From G963677185 sp963677185 (lineage in GTDB: Bacteria; Bacillota; Syntrophomonadia; Syntrophomonadales; Syntrophomonadaceae), in assembly GCA_963677185.1 (NCBI GenBank), contig OY781889.1:310001-374000 (forward strand): DNA of 64,000 nucleotides. Reading direction: 5' to 3'. The notes beneath the pieces were generated by a model. That model saw only the letters and a program-made list of their open reading frames with translations. It made no database searches and had not been told where the DNA came from. A program made the translations under genes and the position numbers. Positions 16,714 to 26,948 of the stretch are shown one piece after another. The number at the start of each line of letters is the position of its first letter. Positions within the stretch are counted from its first letter, which is position 1.

Positions 16714-17798
16714 TAATTGTCACCCTCTTTCTTATCGTGCTCTTCCAGCTTGGGAAGTCCGATGCGTCCTTCCACGACATTGCCGGCTAAATGACCAGCT
16801 ATACCGGCAACGGTCAAGCCTCCGAGCACCAGGCCGATCTGGTTGATTGAAGCGGTGTTGCCCGGTCCGATAGGCATTTCGGGTATTCTTGCATAGATAG
16901 GATAATTCGGGAATTCATCCGACGTGCAGGCCAGGCAGGGCCCTCCGCCGATAATACAGGAATTTGCTCCACCGTTCCACATACGGGTTGTGGCATCGCA
17001 AAAAGCTATAGGGCCTTTGCAGCCCAGTTCGATCAAGCAGCCGGGATCGCCAAACTTTTCCGCAAAGATTGCATTGTCAAAATACTGGCGGCGCGGGCAG
17101 TTATCATGAATAATCGGGCTGTAGAACATTTTCGGGCGGTTCAAAGCATCCAGCGGTGGAATCGCCAGCTTGTTCAATACGAGATATGCAATGGTTCCAA
17201 CAATCCAATCCGGATGGGGAGGGCAGCCGGCAATGTTTATTACCGGAACGGTGGCTCCCATGTCGGTCAGAACCTTTTCAGCTGATACACATTCAGTGGG
17301 GTTCGGAGAGGCAGCGGGCAGGCCGCCGAAGGCGGAACATGTTCCCACATTCAGAACTGCAGCAGCGTTAGCGCCATAGGTCTTGACTGCTTCGAGCATG
17401 GTGAGTTCCTTGCCTTTATTGTCTCCGAGTACGCAGAAAGCTCCATCTTCAGCAAGAGGCACAGCACCTTCGAATACAGCTACATAGCCTTTCGGGTGCT
17501 CTTTCAATACGGCTTCCAATTGGGTCAGGGCAGCTTCGCCCTGATCGGCCATAACTGTCGCATGATACTGCAAGCTTACGACCTGGGTAAGGACATTGGC
17601 AATGTCCGGATGAGTTGCGTTTAGCAAGGACACCGAACAACCGGTGCAGGCAGAACCTTCAAACCAGACCACCGGTGGAAGGGTTCCTGCTGCAGCGGCT
17701 TCGGAAATTAAAGGCGATAATTGACTGGCCAGATACATGGCTCCGGCAGTCCCTGCGCTCACCTTTATGAAGTCGCGGCGACTTAATTTAGTAGCCAT
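16713..17798 (-). CDS. hyaA: [NiFe]-type hydrogenase small subunit, Tat-exported
   Basis: 361 residues from ATG 17798 behind AAAGGGGGG. It begins with a twin-arginine signal (KLSRRDFIKVSAGTAGAMYL), so the folded HyaAB dimer is exported. The FeS ligands of a three-cluster small subunit are seen: proximal FEGSACTGCSVSLLN, NVGTCSAFGG and NIAGCPPHP; then medial/distal DNCPRRQYFD, GDPGCLIELGCKGPIAFCD and GGANSCIIGGGPCLACTSDEFP. The C-terminal hydrophobic stretch (GLVLGGLTVAGIAGHLAG) is the membrane anchor. The two rows fit group 1 uptake-type enzymes linked to a cytochrome b. Confidence 0.95.
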   Translation of the reverse strand: MATKLSRRDFIKVSAGTAGAMYLASQLSPLISEAAAAGTLPPVVWFEGSACTGCSVSLLNATHPDIANVLTQVVSLQYHATVMADQGEAALTQLEAVLKEHPKGYVAVFEGAVPLAEDGAFCVLGDNKGKELTMLEAVKTYGANAAAVLNVGTCSAFGGLPAASPNPTECVSAEKVLTDMGATVPVINIAGCPPHPDWIVGTIAYLVLNKLAIPPLDALNRPKMFYSPIIHDNCPRRQYFDNAIFAEKFGDPGCLIELGCKGPIAFCDATTRMWNGGANSCIIGGGPCLACTSDEFPNYPIYARIPEMPIGPGNTASINQIGLVLGGLTVAGIAGHLAGNVVEGRIGLPKLEEHDKKEGDN

Positions 17799-17870
17799 TA
17801 AGAGAATTCCCCCCTTTAAAAAATAGTAATTCAAGATTAACCACAAAAGAGCCTTATGTAGGCACCAGGC

Positions 17871-18536
17871 TCAAACTTTGGTTCTTTTGCGCGCCACCTC
17901 CTCCAGCAACCATTCTGCCCACGCATCAATACCCTGCCCCGTCCGGGCAGAAACATAGAACACCCTGACATCAGGGTTAATGCGAGCCAGATCCTCCTTC
18001 AACTGTTCAATACTGAAATCAGTATATTCAATGAGATCTATCTTATTAACCAGCACTACTTTGGCCCGCTGGAAAATAAGCGGATACTTGGTAATCTTGT
18101 CATTGCCTTCAGCAACACTAATAACCACCGCCCTGCAGTCCTCGCCCAGTTCGAACTCGGCCGGGCAAACCAGATTGCCCACATTTTCAATAAAAAGCAA
18201 GTTCATGGAATGGGCGGAAATGTCTTCAAAAGCCTTGCCTACCATGGATGCATCCAGATGGCAAGCGCCGTCGGTGTTAATCTGGATAACCGGAACTCCC
18301 TTATTCTCAATGCGCCGGGCATCCTGATCGGTATAAAGATCGCCTTCAATTACTGCGATCTGAATCTTTCCACCCAGAGCTTCTATGGTCTTTTCCAGGA
18401 TACTTGTCTTCCCAGAGCCTGGAGAACTCATTAAATTAATTGCCAGCAAGCCCTGCTCGTCAAACCTCTTGTGGTTTTGCATGGCTATAAGTTCATTGGC
18501 CCCCAGCAATTTGGTTTGCAGATTAACCTTTACCAC
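17871..18536 (-). CDS. hypB: Hydrogenase nickel incorporation GTPase HypB
   Basis: 221 residues. HypB is the GTPase that, with HypA, delivers Ni to the large subunit. Motifs: P-loop MSSPGSGKTS, EGDLYTDQDARRI, the metal site GACHLDASMV, LLFIENVGNLVCPAEFELGE and VLVNKIDL. It has no His-rich N-terminus, so the cluster's nickel-storage function may rest on the CooT fusion. I start at GTG 18536, 2 bp after the hypA stop; the long upstream extension overlaps hypA and is not part of the protein. Confidence 0.94.
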   Translation of the reverse strand: MVKVNLQTKLLGANELIAMQNHKRFDEQGLLAINLMSSPGSGKTSILEKTIEALGGKIQIAVIEGDLYTDQDARRIENKGVPVIQINTDGACHLDASMVGKAFEDISAHSMNLLFIENVGNLVCPAEFELGEDCRAVVISVAEGNDKITKYPLIFQRAKVVLVNKIDLIEYTDFSIEQLKEDLARINPDVRVFYVSARTGQGIDAWAEWLLEEVARKRTKV

Positions 18537-18538
18537 TT

Positions 18539-18889
18539 TCAGACCTCGTCTCCTTCGTAGAAATCTATGTTTAGTTCGTGCCCCTGGATATACTCTATGG
18601 AAAACGACTGGCAGCCCGGGCAGTTGAATACGTTTTCCGGCATCACGAATTCTTGATTGCAGGCTTCGCACCGCCCTATGGCATCGCGGATCTCTATCTC
18701 CAGAATCGCATCTTTCGTGAACAATTCGTCTTGTGACAGAACCTCGAAGGCAAAATGCATGCTATCCGGCATAACCATGGTCAAACGCCCTACCAGAAGC
18801 CTGATCCTGCTAACCTGTCCGATGCCGCGGCTTCGGGCATCCTCCCTAACTGTTTCTACAACATTTTCCATTAATGCTAACTCGTGCAT
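18539..18889 (-). CDS. hypA: Hydrogenase nickel incorporation protein HypA
   Basis: 116 residues. It begins MHELALMENVVETV; the N-terminal Met-His binds Ni. The zinc domain is CEAC (residues 75-78) with CPGC 16 residues on. HypA hands Ni to the hydrogenase large subunit together with HypB. First gene of the 12-kb hydrogenase cluster; a hairpin with a T-run lies 19 bp upstream of its start. Confidence 0.94.
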   Translation of the reverse strand: MHELALMENVVETVREDARSRGIGQVSRIRLLVGRLTMVMPDSMHFAFEVLSQDELFTKDAILEIEIRDAIGRCEACNQEFVMPENVFNCPGCQSFSIEYIQGHELNIDFYEGDEV

Positions 18890-18907
18890 CTCTACCTTCG
18901 TTCCAAC

Positions 18908-18942
18908 AAAAAAATAGCAAGTGCCGGCATGACTGCCGGCAC
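18908..18942 (-). terminator. Hairpin with T-run just upstream of hypA
   Basis: GTGCCGGC/GCCGGCAC, a perfect 8-bp stem with a 6-base loop, followed on the minus strand by TTGCTA and seven Ts, 19 bp before hypA. It has intrinsic-terminator form. It either insulates the hydrogenase operon from upstream transcription or acts as a leader attenuator; a TATAAT lies at 18960-18955. Confidence 0.6.
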
Positions 18943-19718
18943 AGATTGCGCATTATTATACTGCTCGCACTCCTGTGCCCTTCATGAACACTTTTTTTGG
19001 CTTGCATATGTATTTTTTTCTTTGTTGATGGTATTTTCTCTAATTTTGGATAAGCTTCAAGCAACTGAATATCACTGTTTCATGACGGCTTTGCAATAAT
19101 ATCTCAGATCATCACATGGATTCTTGTATACAGTATTCGTTCGATTGTCAGTTGTTCCAAGCGCTATAACTTCAACTATTTTATCAGGCGTTTACCCAGA
19201 ACCATGTCATATTATGGCATGAATCCGGCTATATACAAAATTTTCAATGCTCCCAAGAACAATGAAAATATTTTTATAAAAGGGCCCGCTTGGCGAGCAA
19301 GCGGGAACAAAAAGATTGGGATTTATTTGAATGAATCAAATAACATAATCATCCATTCGCCCCATTGTGGCGAATCATAGCATAAATGTCCGCAAGATCA
19401 ATATACAAATTATAATGCATATCACGTTTTTATTCATTGTATTGATTTTCGTTATATTAATATTATTAATAAATCCGATATCAGGCGTTTTGATAATGCC
19501 TATCATATGACAATATATTTCAAAATGAAATAGTGCTATGCCATTGAGAACGGCACAGCACTATAAATGCGTAATTCGATGCCGTTCTCCTTTGCCAAAC
19601 ACCGGTTTATTTGCGCGTCTTGCCCGGTGTCTTTATGGGGCTCTCATCCGCAAAATAAAAAAAGCAGATCGTTTGAGCCCAGAAAAGAGCGCCAACGAAA
19701 TGCTTCGCATAATCGATA
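18943..19718. other. Non-coding AT-rich gap with several hairpins
   Basis: No convincing reading frame on either strand. It holds a possible -10 (TATAAT, 18960-18955, minus), two perfect hairpins, and the pseudoknot at 19530-19589. The hairpins are ATTCGCC/GGCGAAT at 19355-19375 and CCCGCTTG/CAAGCGGG at 19285-19305. It separates the orphan riboswitch at 19719-19816 from hypA. Confidence 0.6.
19530..19589 (-). other. Candidate H-type RNA pseudoknot
   Basis: Two interleaved perfect stems: 19530-19537 with 19557-19564 (ATAGTGCT/AGCACTAT, 8 bp), and 19546-19555 with 19580-19589 (GAGAACGGCA/TGCCGTTCTC, 10 bp). Interleaving of arms this long is unlikely to be chance. The strand is not certain; minus is preferred because neighbours on both sides are minus. 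Confidence 0.45.
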
Positions 19719-19816
19719 AGCGTCTCCTTTCCACGGTGGGAGGCGAAACCGTTTCCAGCTGCACCCAACGGCAGGGCAACCCTGGCATTTGCTGTAGGTT
19801 GAACTGCTCGGAGAAC
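19719..19816 (-). ncRNA. Moco-type riboswitch (orphan)
   Basis: Reading on the minus strand: TTCTCCGAGC, then CCAGGGTTGCCCTG, GCTGGAAACGGTTTCGCCTCC and GGAAAGGAGACG. The blocks CTCCGAGC, GCTGGAAACGGTT, GCCT.CC and GGAGA are shared, in the same order, with the leader of tupA at 33767-33877 and fit what I recall of the molybdenum-cofactor RNA motif. It lies downstream of moeA (same strand), but no gene follows for about 830 bp until hypA. What it controls is unclear. Confidence 0.65.
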
Positions 19817-19905
19817 AATATTTTCTTTTTTACCTTATTTGCTGGGTATTATAACCCGTCAATCGGTCATTCGCAAGTGAATTATTTGTTGATATATGTC
19901 TGCTC

Positions 19906-21117
19906 CTAGAACATGACTACCTTTACGCAAGTTCCCTTTGGCAGGCCCTGTTCTTTACGGGGGATGTGCATGTAACCATCCGCCAGGGCCAGAATGCTAA
20001 TAAGGCCTGATTTGCCCAGCAATGGCTTTACCGTCACATTGCCGCCGTCCTTTAATAATTTGACCGGCACAAAATCATCCCGGCCGGCTTGCGAAGCATA
20101 GTTTTCAGACAATACCCCCTGAACCGAATTGCTGTTGGTTCTGGTCAGCACCGGCTTGCACAGTATATAAAAAATCATCAGCGCTGAAACCGGGTGGCCA
20201 GGCAGCCCAATAACCAGTCCTTCCCGGCAGCGAACCGCCAGGGTTGGCTTGCCCGGCTTTACCGCCAGTCCGTGGAACAACAGCTCGGCACCCGGCAAAG
20301 AAAGCAAAACCTGCAAAGACATGTCTTTGACGCCAACCGAAGAGCCGCCTGATAAAAATACCAGATCGCAATCCTTAAGAGCCATGTTGACTGCCGCCTC
20401 CAATAGAGATGCATCGTCAACCACCCGCTGAACTGAAGCCACTTCCTGGCCCAGGGTTTCTAAAGCCGCTCTCAGAGCCAGGCCATTAACATCCCGGACC
20501 TGCCCCGGCCCGGGTGTCGCTTCCACATTTACGACTTCATCGCCGCTGGATATTATTCCAAAGCGGAAGGGGCTGATTACATCCAGTTGAGTAATTCCCA
20601 GGGCGGCCATCAATCCAATATCAACCGCTCGGATGATGTGCCCAGTTGCAAAAAGAAGCTGCTCCCGTTCCACATCTTCTCCGGCTATCATTACATTTTC
20701 CCCCGGACTGACCGGCCGGTGCAAAAGAATCGTACGTTCATCCAGCTTTTCAGTGTATTCAACCATAATAACAGCATCACATGCAGCCGGCAGCATTCCC
20801 CCGGTTGGAATCCATGCGCATTGGCCCGCAGCAGGCTCCAATCCAGATGCCTGCCCCATCAAGATTTCGCCGGCATAATCCAGTATAGCCGGCAAGGACT
20901 CTGAAGCCCCGTAACTGTCCCGGGCCTTCAGAGCGTATCCGTCGACTGATGAGCGGTTAAAGCTTGGCAAAGATTCGGGGCTATACACATCCGCAGCCAG
21001 GGTGCGGCCGTGACATTCCGCAAGCTTCAGCTGTTCGGTCCGGCGTACGGGCAGCGCATTTCTTAATGCGTAAAGAGCTTCCTCATAGGTGATAACCTTA
21101 AAATAATCCTGTTTCAT
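19906..21117 (-). CDS. moeA: Molybdopterin molybdenumtransferase MoeA
   Basis: 403 residues, typical length. MoeA inserts Mo or W into adenylylated molybdopterin. Visible motifs are FNRSSVDGYALKARDSYGA, AAGQCAWIPTGGMLPAACDAVIMVEY, the GIISSGDEVV and DVNGLAL segments, FLSGGSSVGVKDM and IGLPGHPVSALMIF. ATG 21117 follows GGGGAG; the 55-residue upstream extension is not conserved. It is divergent from the moeA-PBP fusion and presumably supplies cofactor to the formate dehydrogenase. Confidence 0.93.
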   Translation of the reverse strand: MKQDYFKVITYEEALYALRNALPVRRTEQLKLAECHGRTLAADVYSPESLPSFNRSSVDGYALKARDSYGASESLPAILDYAGEILMGQASGLEPAAGQCAWIPTGGMLPAACDAVIMVEYTEKLDERTILLHRPVSPGENVMIAGEDVEREQLLFATGHIIRAVDIGLMAALGITQLDVISPFRFGIISSGDEVVNVEATPGPGQVRDVNGLALRAALETLGQEVASVQRVVDDASLLEAAVNMALKDCDLVFLSGGSSVGVKDMSLQVLLSLPGAELLFHGLAVKPGKPTLAVRCREGLVIGLPGHPVSALMIFYILCKPVLTRTNSNSVQGVLSENYASQAGRDDFVPVKLLKDGGNVTVKPLLGKSGLISILALADGYMHIPRKEQGLPKGTCVKVVMF

Positions 21118-21346
21118 CAGCTCTGTTCTCCCCAATGTCATATCAGCGATCATCCTGCATTCAATAATATCTGATGTTGTGAAACGATACAAACAGGTAA
21201 CGAAGAGGGGCGGAAAACGCCAGGCGCAAATCCGGGAAATCCCCCTGGTTCCAGCGTAAGGCACAAAATTCCGCCTGTTCAAACCTTGTATCTGCCCACT
21301 TTAAAGATATACAATATCAATCAGAGATTTACCAGGAGGTGCAATT

Positions 21347-23269
21347 ATGCAACGCCGCCTTTATATACAAAATACTCCACTGGACGAAGCCCGTGAGCTT
21401 TATTTTAACCGCCTGGAAGAACTGGGGTTTTTCAAGCGCCAGGTTGAAACCGTGCCGGTCATTGAATGCCAGGGCCGGGTAACTGCTTCAGCCGTTAAAG
21501 CACAGCGTTCAGTACCTCATTACCTGGCTTCTGCCATGGACGGAATCGCCGTAATGGCCGATAGAACCGCCGGAGCATCGGAAAGCCATCCCATACTGCT
21601 GAAGCCCGAAGCTGACTACTTGGTGGTCGATACCGGCGAACCTATTCCAGCCGGTTTTGATGCGGTTATTATGATTGAGGATGTTAATTTTGATGACGAC
21701 CAGGCCAGAATCATCAAGGCCGCAGTACCCTGGCAGCATATACGCCCGGTTGGCGAAGACCTGGTCAGCCATGACCTTATTGCGCCTTCATTGACCATGA
21801 TTGGTCCCTATGAGAAAGCCGCATTTCTAAATGCTGGCGTTAAAACAGTTGATGTTATAAAAATCCCTAAAATCGCAGTAATACCCACCGGAACAGAGCT
21901 GATTCCATATACGGCGGATATTATTGGAAAGGGTCAGATCACTGAAACGAACAGCTGGATGCTGGCTGGCCTGGCTGAAAAATACGGAGCTATTGCTATT
22001 AAGAAATCCATCGTCATCGATGAATTCGAATTAATTAAAAACGCCGTTATGGAAGCCATTCGCGAAGCGGATATTGTCGCAATTTGTTCCGGCTCATCAG
22101 CTGGCCGTGAAGACTACACTGCGTCCGTAGTCGAGGAATTAGGCGAGTTAATCAACCATGGGCTGGCAATAAAGCCTGGCAAGCCCGCCATTCTGGGAGC
22201 CATCGAAGGCAGAGCTATCATTGGCGTCCCAGGATATCCGGTATCGGCAGCCCTGGTGTTCAACCTTTTTGCCCGGCCTCTGATATATAACAAATTAGGG
22301 CAGAAAGCGCCGGAGGAGCATACACTCCAGGCCAGAATGGCAAGAAATATGCCTTCTTCGATGGGTGTGGACGAATTTGTGTATGTTAACCTGGCCCGGA
22401 TCGGCAACGATAATGTGGCTTTCCCACTGAGCCGCGGTGCTGGAATAAGCTCCACTCTGGTTAAGGCCGACGGATACACAATCATCCCCAGGGGATGGGA
22501 AGGGCTGGAAAGCGGCACCAGCTGCGAGGTCCGGCTCTGGCGTCCCGTGCGCGACATAGAGCGCGGTCTGGTTGCTATTGGCAGTCATGATCTTTCTATT
22601 GACATTCTGGCTGATCTTCTCAGGCTGCATCACGGAGTACGCCTGGCATCAAGCAATGCTGGAAGCATGGGTGGCGTTATGGCTCTCAAGAACGGAGAAT
22701 GCCATTTTGCTGGTGTTCACCTGCTCGATACAAAAGACGGTTCCTATAATATTAGCTATTTGAAACGCTTCCTTCCTGACCGGCACTGGATGCTCCTGCA
22801 TATCGCCCGCCGCCAGCAAGGATTTGCGGTTCTTCCCGGCAATCCCAGCGAAATTACGGGCATTCGCAGCCTGGCAAAACCTGGCCTGCGCTATATCAAC
22901 CGTCAAAAGGGCTCCGGAACCCGCCTCCTGCTTGATTACCTGTTGGATCTAGCCGGTCTCAATCCAGATCAGATCAATGGCTATACTCGTGAAGTACACA
23001 ATCATCTGTCTGTTGCGGCTGCAATTCACGATGGAACCGCCGATGCTGGCCTGGCTATATATGCCAGCGCCCGGGCTCTGGACCTTGATTTCGTTCCAGT
23101 CGACGAGGAATCCTACGATATTTGCATTCTTCCCGACTTGATGCCCGAGGGCAGCATGGAATCACTGCTGAACACCATTAACAACCCGGCTTTTAAAGCT
23201 GCTTTACTGGAAGCCGGCGGGTATAACGTGAATGACACCGGACGAATACTTTACGAAAACAATAACTAG
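21347..23269 (+). CDS. MoeA fused to C-terminal substrate-binding (PBP-like) domain
   Basis: 640 residues behind AGGAGGTG. Residues 1-400 are a second MoeA (YLASAMDGIAVMADRTAGA, GEPIPAGFDAVIMIEDV, IPTGTELIP, CSGSSAGREDYTA, VPGYPVSAALVFNLF). Residues 410-640 are a periplasmic-binding-like domain of the kind found in LysR/ModE-like regulators and stand-alone in COG1910 (VAIGSHDLSIDILADLLR, GEFHFAGVHL-like GECHFAGVHLLD, RQKGSGTRLLLDYLL). Such fusions are known in Mo/W-cofactor loci of anaerobes; the added domain probably senses or binds the oxyanion. Two MoeA proteins are often split between Mo and W. Divergent from moeA with a 230-bp gap. Confidence 0.92.
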   Translation: MQRRLYIQNTPLDEARELYFNRLEELGFFKRQVETVPVIECQGRVTASAVKAQRSVPHYLASAMDGIAVMADRTAGASESHPILLKPEADYLVVDTGEPIPAGFDAVIMIEDVNFDDDQARIIKAAVPWQHIRPVGEDLVSHDLIAPSLTMIGPYEKAAFLNAGVKTVDVIKIPKIAVIPTGTELIPYTADIIGKGQITETNSWMLAGLAEKYGAIAIKKSIVIDEFELIKNAVMEAIREADIVAICSGSSAGREDYTASVVEELGELINHGLAIKPGKPAILGAIEGRAIIGVPGYPVSAALVFNLFARPLIYNKLGQKAPEEHTLQARMARNMPSSMGVDEFVYVNLARIGNDNVAFPLSRGAGISSTLVKADGYTIIPRGWEGLESGTSCEVRLWRPVRDIERGLVAIGSHDLSIDILADLLRLHHGVRLASSNAGSMGGVMALKNGECHFAGVHLLDTKDGSYNISYLKRFLPDRHWMLLHIARRQQGFAVLPGNPSEITGIRSLAKPGLRYINRQKGSGTRLLLDYLLDLAGLNPDQINGYTREVHNHLSVAAAIHDGTADAGLAIYASARALDLDFVPVDEESYDICILPDLMPEGSMESLLNTINNPAFKAALLEAGGYNVNDTGRILYENNN

Positions 23270-23409
23270 CACAAGTGCAAAATCCATTGCCGGCGTTATT
23301 GCCGGTCATCCCGGCTATAGCGTAAATGGCTTCGAACTACGCGCCCTTGGGAACATATGTAATCAACAAAATTCCTTAAAATCCGCGTTAAACCTATATA
23401 AATATATGT

Positions 23410-23650
23410 TATGATTTTTGCATCTGTGGCAGGACATTGCTTCTGCCGTGGCGAAAGTAGTATTGATTTAATACTACGAGTATTCTTTGAGCTGATATGC
23501 TTGAGGTTGGGGTTGAGAGCACCGGAACGGAAACAGCCTGCACAGGGTTGATACATAGTTGTAGCTCTCGCGATAGCCTATATTAGAGGGGGTGATGGCC
23601 AGATCAGGTTGATCGGTGCTGGTATTGCCAGAATTGAATAATAATATATA
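23410..23650 (+). other. Structured leader of the fdh operon
   Basis: About 240 nt without a gene, rich in perfect stems: GGCAG/CTGCC (23428-23447), GTAGTATT/AATACTAC (23457-23477), GAGAGC (23515-23520) with GCTCTC (23564-23569). It precedes fdhA directly and looks like a conserved RNA leader, but I cannot assign it to a known riboswitch class. Confidence 0.45.
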
Positions 23651-23673
23651 TCCCGAAAGGAGTGTTCACGCCA

Positions 23674-26600
23674 ATGAAACTTAGCCGCAGACAGTTTCTC
23701 AAGTTGTCTGGAGGAACTGCTGCAACTTTCGCTGTAGTAAGCCTCGGCTTCGAAACGACGGCACTGGCGGACGAACTTGGTGGAGTAAGAACTATTAATA
23801 GCAGGCCTACTCCTACGATTTGTCCCTATTGTGCATCCGGATGCGGACTGATGGTTTATTCAGAGTATGCGGCAGAAAAATTCGTTAAGCTGCTCAGCGT
23901 CGAAGGCGACCCCGACAATCCAATAAATCAGGGTTGCGCCTGCGCCAAGGGTTCAGCAATGTTCAACCTTAGAGAAATATACAATCCGGAAACCGGAGAG
24001 CAAGAAATCAACCCAATGAGGGTTCAGAAACCCTTATATAGAGCTCCCGGAAGTGATAAGTGGGAAGAAAAAGATTGGGAATGGATGGTAACGGAGATTG
24101 CCAAGCGGATTAAAGAAAGCCGCGACAGCAGTTTCATCGAGAAGGAAACAATAGTTACCAAGAATGCCGATGGCACAGAAACATCAGTCGAAATACCGGT
24201 CTACCGTACCGAAAAGATCGCGTCGGTGGGCGGTTCAGGCCTGGACAACGAAGAATGCTATCTGCACTCGAAATTAATGCGTTCCCTGGGTTTGGTCTAT
24301 TTAGAAACCCAGGCCCGTATCTGACACAGCTCCACGGTGGCAGGACTGTCACCCTCATTTGGACGCGGTGCCATGACCAATCACATGATCGATCTTAAGA
24401 ACACCGACTGCGCTCTTATAATGGGCAGCAATGCAGCCGAGAATCATCCTATTTCCTCGAAGTGGCTGACCAAAGCCCGGCAGGAAAGAGGCGCCAAGAT
24501 TATTCATGTCGACCCCCGCTATACAAGAACATCACAAATAGCTGATCTTTATTGCCCGCTGCGTTCCGGTACGGATATTGCGTTCCTGGGCGGCATGATC
24601 AACTATATCCTGCAAAATGAGCTTTACCACAAGGATTATGTCCTTGCTTACACTAATGCTTCATTCCTGGTTAACGACGGTTACCAGTTTGATCCTGACA
24701 CCGGCCTTTTCAGTGGCTACAATGAAAAAGGCAACAATTATGATTTCGCTACCTGGAATTTCAAGAAGGATCCCACGGGGACAATTATGTCCGATCCTAC
24801 ACTGCAAGATCCGCGTTGCGTCATGCAGCTTCTAAAGAAGCACTACAGCCGTTATGACATTGATAGCGTGTGTGCCATCACCGGTTCACCGAAAGATGTA
24901 TACATGGAAGTGCTGAAGACCTATATAGCCACCAGCGCTCCTGATAAAGTCGGCACCGTAATGTACGCAATGGGCATCACCCAGCATACGGTAGGTTCCC
25001 AGAATGTTCGCTCCCTGGCCATGGTACAGCTGCTGCTAGGCAACATGGGCCGGCCTGGCGGAGGTGTAAACGCTCTGCGCGGAGAAAACAACGTGCAGGG
25101 AGCAACCGATATGGCGCTGCTTTTTGGCAATATTCCCGGTTATCTCGCATCACCTACTAATACCGCTGCCAACAAGGATTTGCTTAACTTTATCAAGGCA
25201 ATCACACCCGGCGCCAAGATCGAAGGCACTGCGGCAGCTGCCGCTACTAATCTCACCGAGTTCAGCGCTGCTGTAGATGCCGGCATCAAGTATTCCGGAT
25301 GGAAAGGCAATTCCAATAAGTGGATTACCAGCATGTTAAAGGCCTGGTGGGGCGAACAGGCAAAACCGGATAACGATTTCGTCTATCATTACCTGCCCAA
25401 GCGGGATTCCAAGAAAAATTACTCCCACATGGCTATCTACGAAAACCTGAGCGATCCCGATCCGGCCAAGCGCATCGAAGGACTTCTGGTTATGGGTTCC
25501 AACCCGGTGGTCGGCGGTCCCAATGCCAACCGCGAACAGCGCGCTCTAGCCAACCTCAAGTGGATGGTTTCTGTCGACCTGTGGCTGAATGAAACTGCGG
25601 AATTCTGGACCCATCAGGGCCAGGAACGCGCTGAAAAAAATAACAAGTTTGAATCTCAGGAACCCCGGGATATCAACACCGAAGTATTTTTCCTGCCGGC
25701 CGCAGCCGTTTATGAAAAGGAAGGTACTGCAGCACAGACCGGCCGCTGGGTCCAGTATCGCTGGAAAGGCGCCGATCCTGTAGGGGAATCCAAGGCTGAC
25801 CTGGACATTATTTATGAATTGGGCCGGAAGCTCAAAGAAGAGTACAAATCCAGCAACGCGAAAAAGGACGAGCCGATCAAGTACATGACCTGGGATTATG
25901 GTGAACATGAGCCCGATATCATGAAGATCGCCCTGGAACTTAACGGTAAAACCATCGCTACGGGCAAGCCAGTCGAAGGATTTGCCAATCTTAAAGCTGA
26001 CGGCAGCACTGACTGCGGCAACTGGATATATTGCGGAATAATGACCACTGATGCCAAGTCTGGCGAAATCAAGTATAAGGCCAAGAATCGCGATAATGTC
26101 GATAATTCCGGCGGCCTGGGCAACTTCAACAATTGGGGCTGGTGCTGGCCGGTCAACCGGCGTATAATCTACAACCGCTGTTCAGTACAGCCTGATGGCG
26201 TTACCCCATGGCCGGGCGATGAAAAGCGCCAGCTGGTGTGGTACGACGCAGCCGGAGTCGACGCCAAAGGGGCGCCGGGCATATGGCAGTGCAAGCCTCC
26301 AGGCAGCACCATCGCGCCTCTTGACGTGGTTGATTTTATCGCTACCCGCAAACCCGATGATCCGATGTGGTCAAAACCGTTCATAATGCAGGGCGACGGA
26401 ACCGGAGCTTTGTTTGCCTCCGCCGGCGCCATCAATGATGCTCCTTTCCCGGAACACTTTGAACCCTGGGAAAGCCCGACCGAAAATAAAATGAATAAGA
26501 AGCAATTTAACCCGATTGCCAAGATTTTCAATGATAATAAGAGCGCACCGGATCAGTACCCGATTATCGCCACCACCTACCGCGTGGTCGAGCACTGGCA

Positions 26601-26946
26601 GACCGGGGCCCTGACCCGCAACCTGCCCTGGCTGGCCGAGCTTATGCCCAACATGTTCGTGGAACTGAGCGAAGAACTGGCAGCGGAAAAGGAAATCGAA
26701 AACGGAGACACCGTCAAGATATTTAATAGCCGCGGCGATATTGAGGCAATTGCCTGTGTAACCAAGCGCTTCAAGCCCTTCACTATCCACGGCAAGCGCG
26801 TGCATGAAATCGGGTTACTCTGGCAGTATGGTTTCAAAGGCTATGCCAAAGGCGATGCCGCCAACCGCTTAACCCCTCATGTCGGCGATGCCAACACTCA
26901 GATTCCTGAATACAAAGCCTGGCTTTGCGATATAAGGAGGGCTTAA
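23674..26946 (+). CDS. fdhA: Formate dehydrogenase catalytic subunit, selenocysteine, Tat-exported
   Basis: 1090 residues with UGA (24322-24324) read as Sec217. The Tat signal is MKLSRRQFLKLSGGTAATFA. Next comes the N-terminal [4Fe-4S] motif CPYCASGCGLMVYSE with the fourth Cys in NQGCACAKGS, and the active-site block QARI-U-HSSTVAGLSPSFGRG typical of FdnG/FdoG-like enzymes, whose length (about 1015) it exceeds slightly. It binds a Mo/W-bis-MGD cofactor through Sec and oxidises formate, or makes it by CO2 reduction. ATG 23674 follows AAAGGAG; the GTG 12 bases earlier overlaps it. fdhB and fdhC follow. Reading UGA as a stop would cut the gene inside its most conserved block, so Sec is nearly certain. 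Confidence 0.96.
24336..24353 (+). promoter_or_regulatory. SECIS-like hairpin of fdhA
   Basis: GGTGGCA (24336-24342) pairs with TGTCACC (24347-24353; one G-U) around loop GGAC, starting 11 nt after the UGA, with the loop 18 nt from it. This is the spacing and loop type of the E. coli fdhF SECIS. Confidence 0.8.
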
Positions 26947-26948
26947 GC

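Noticed and set aside
19538..19909. 123-codon ORF on the plus strand
   Set aside because: It overlies the riboswitch and pseudoknot, has no ribosome site and no recognisable domain.
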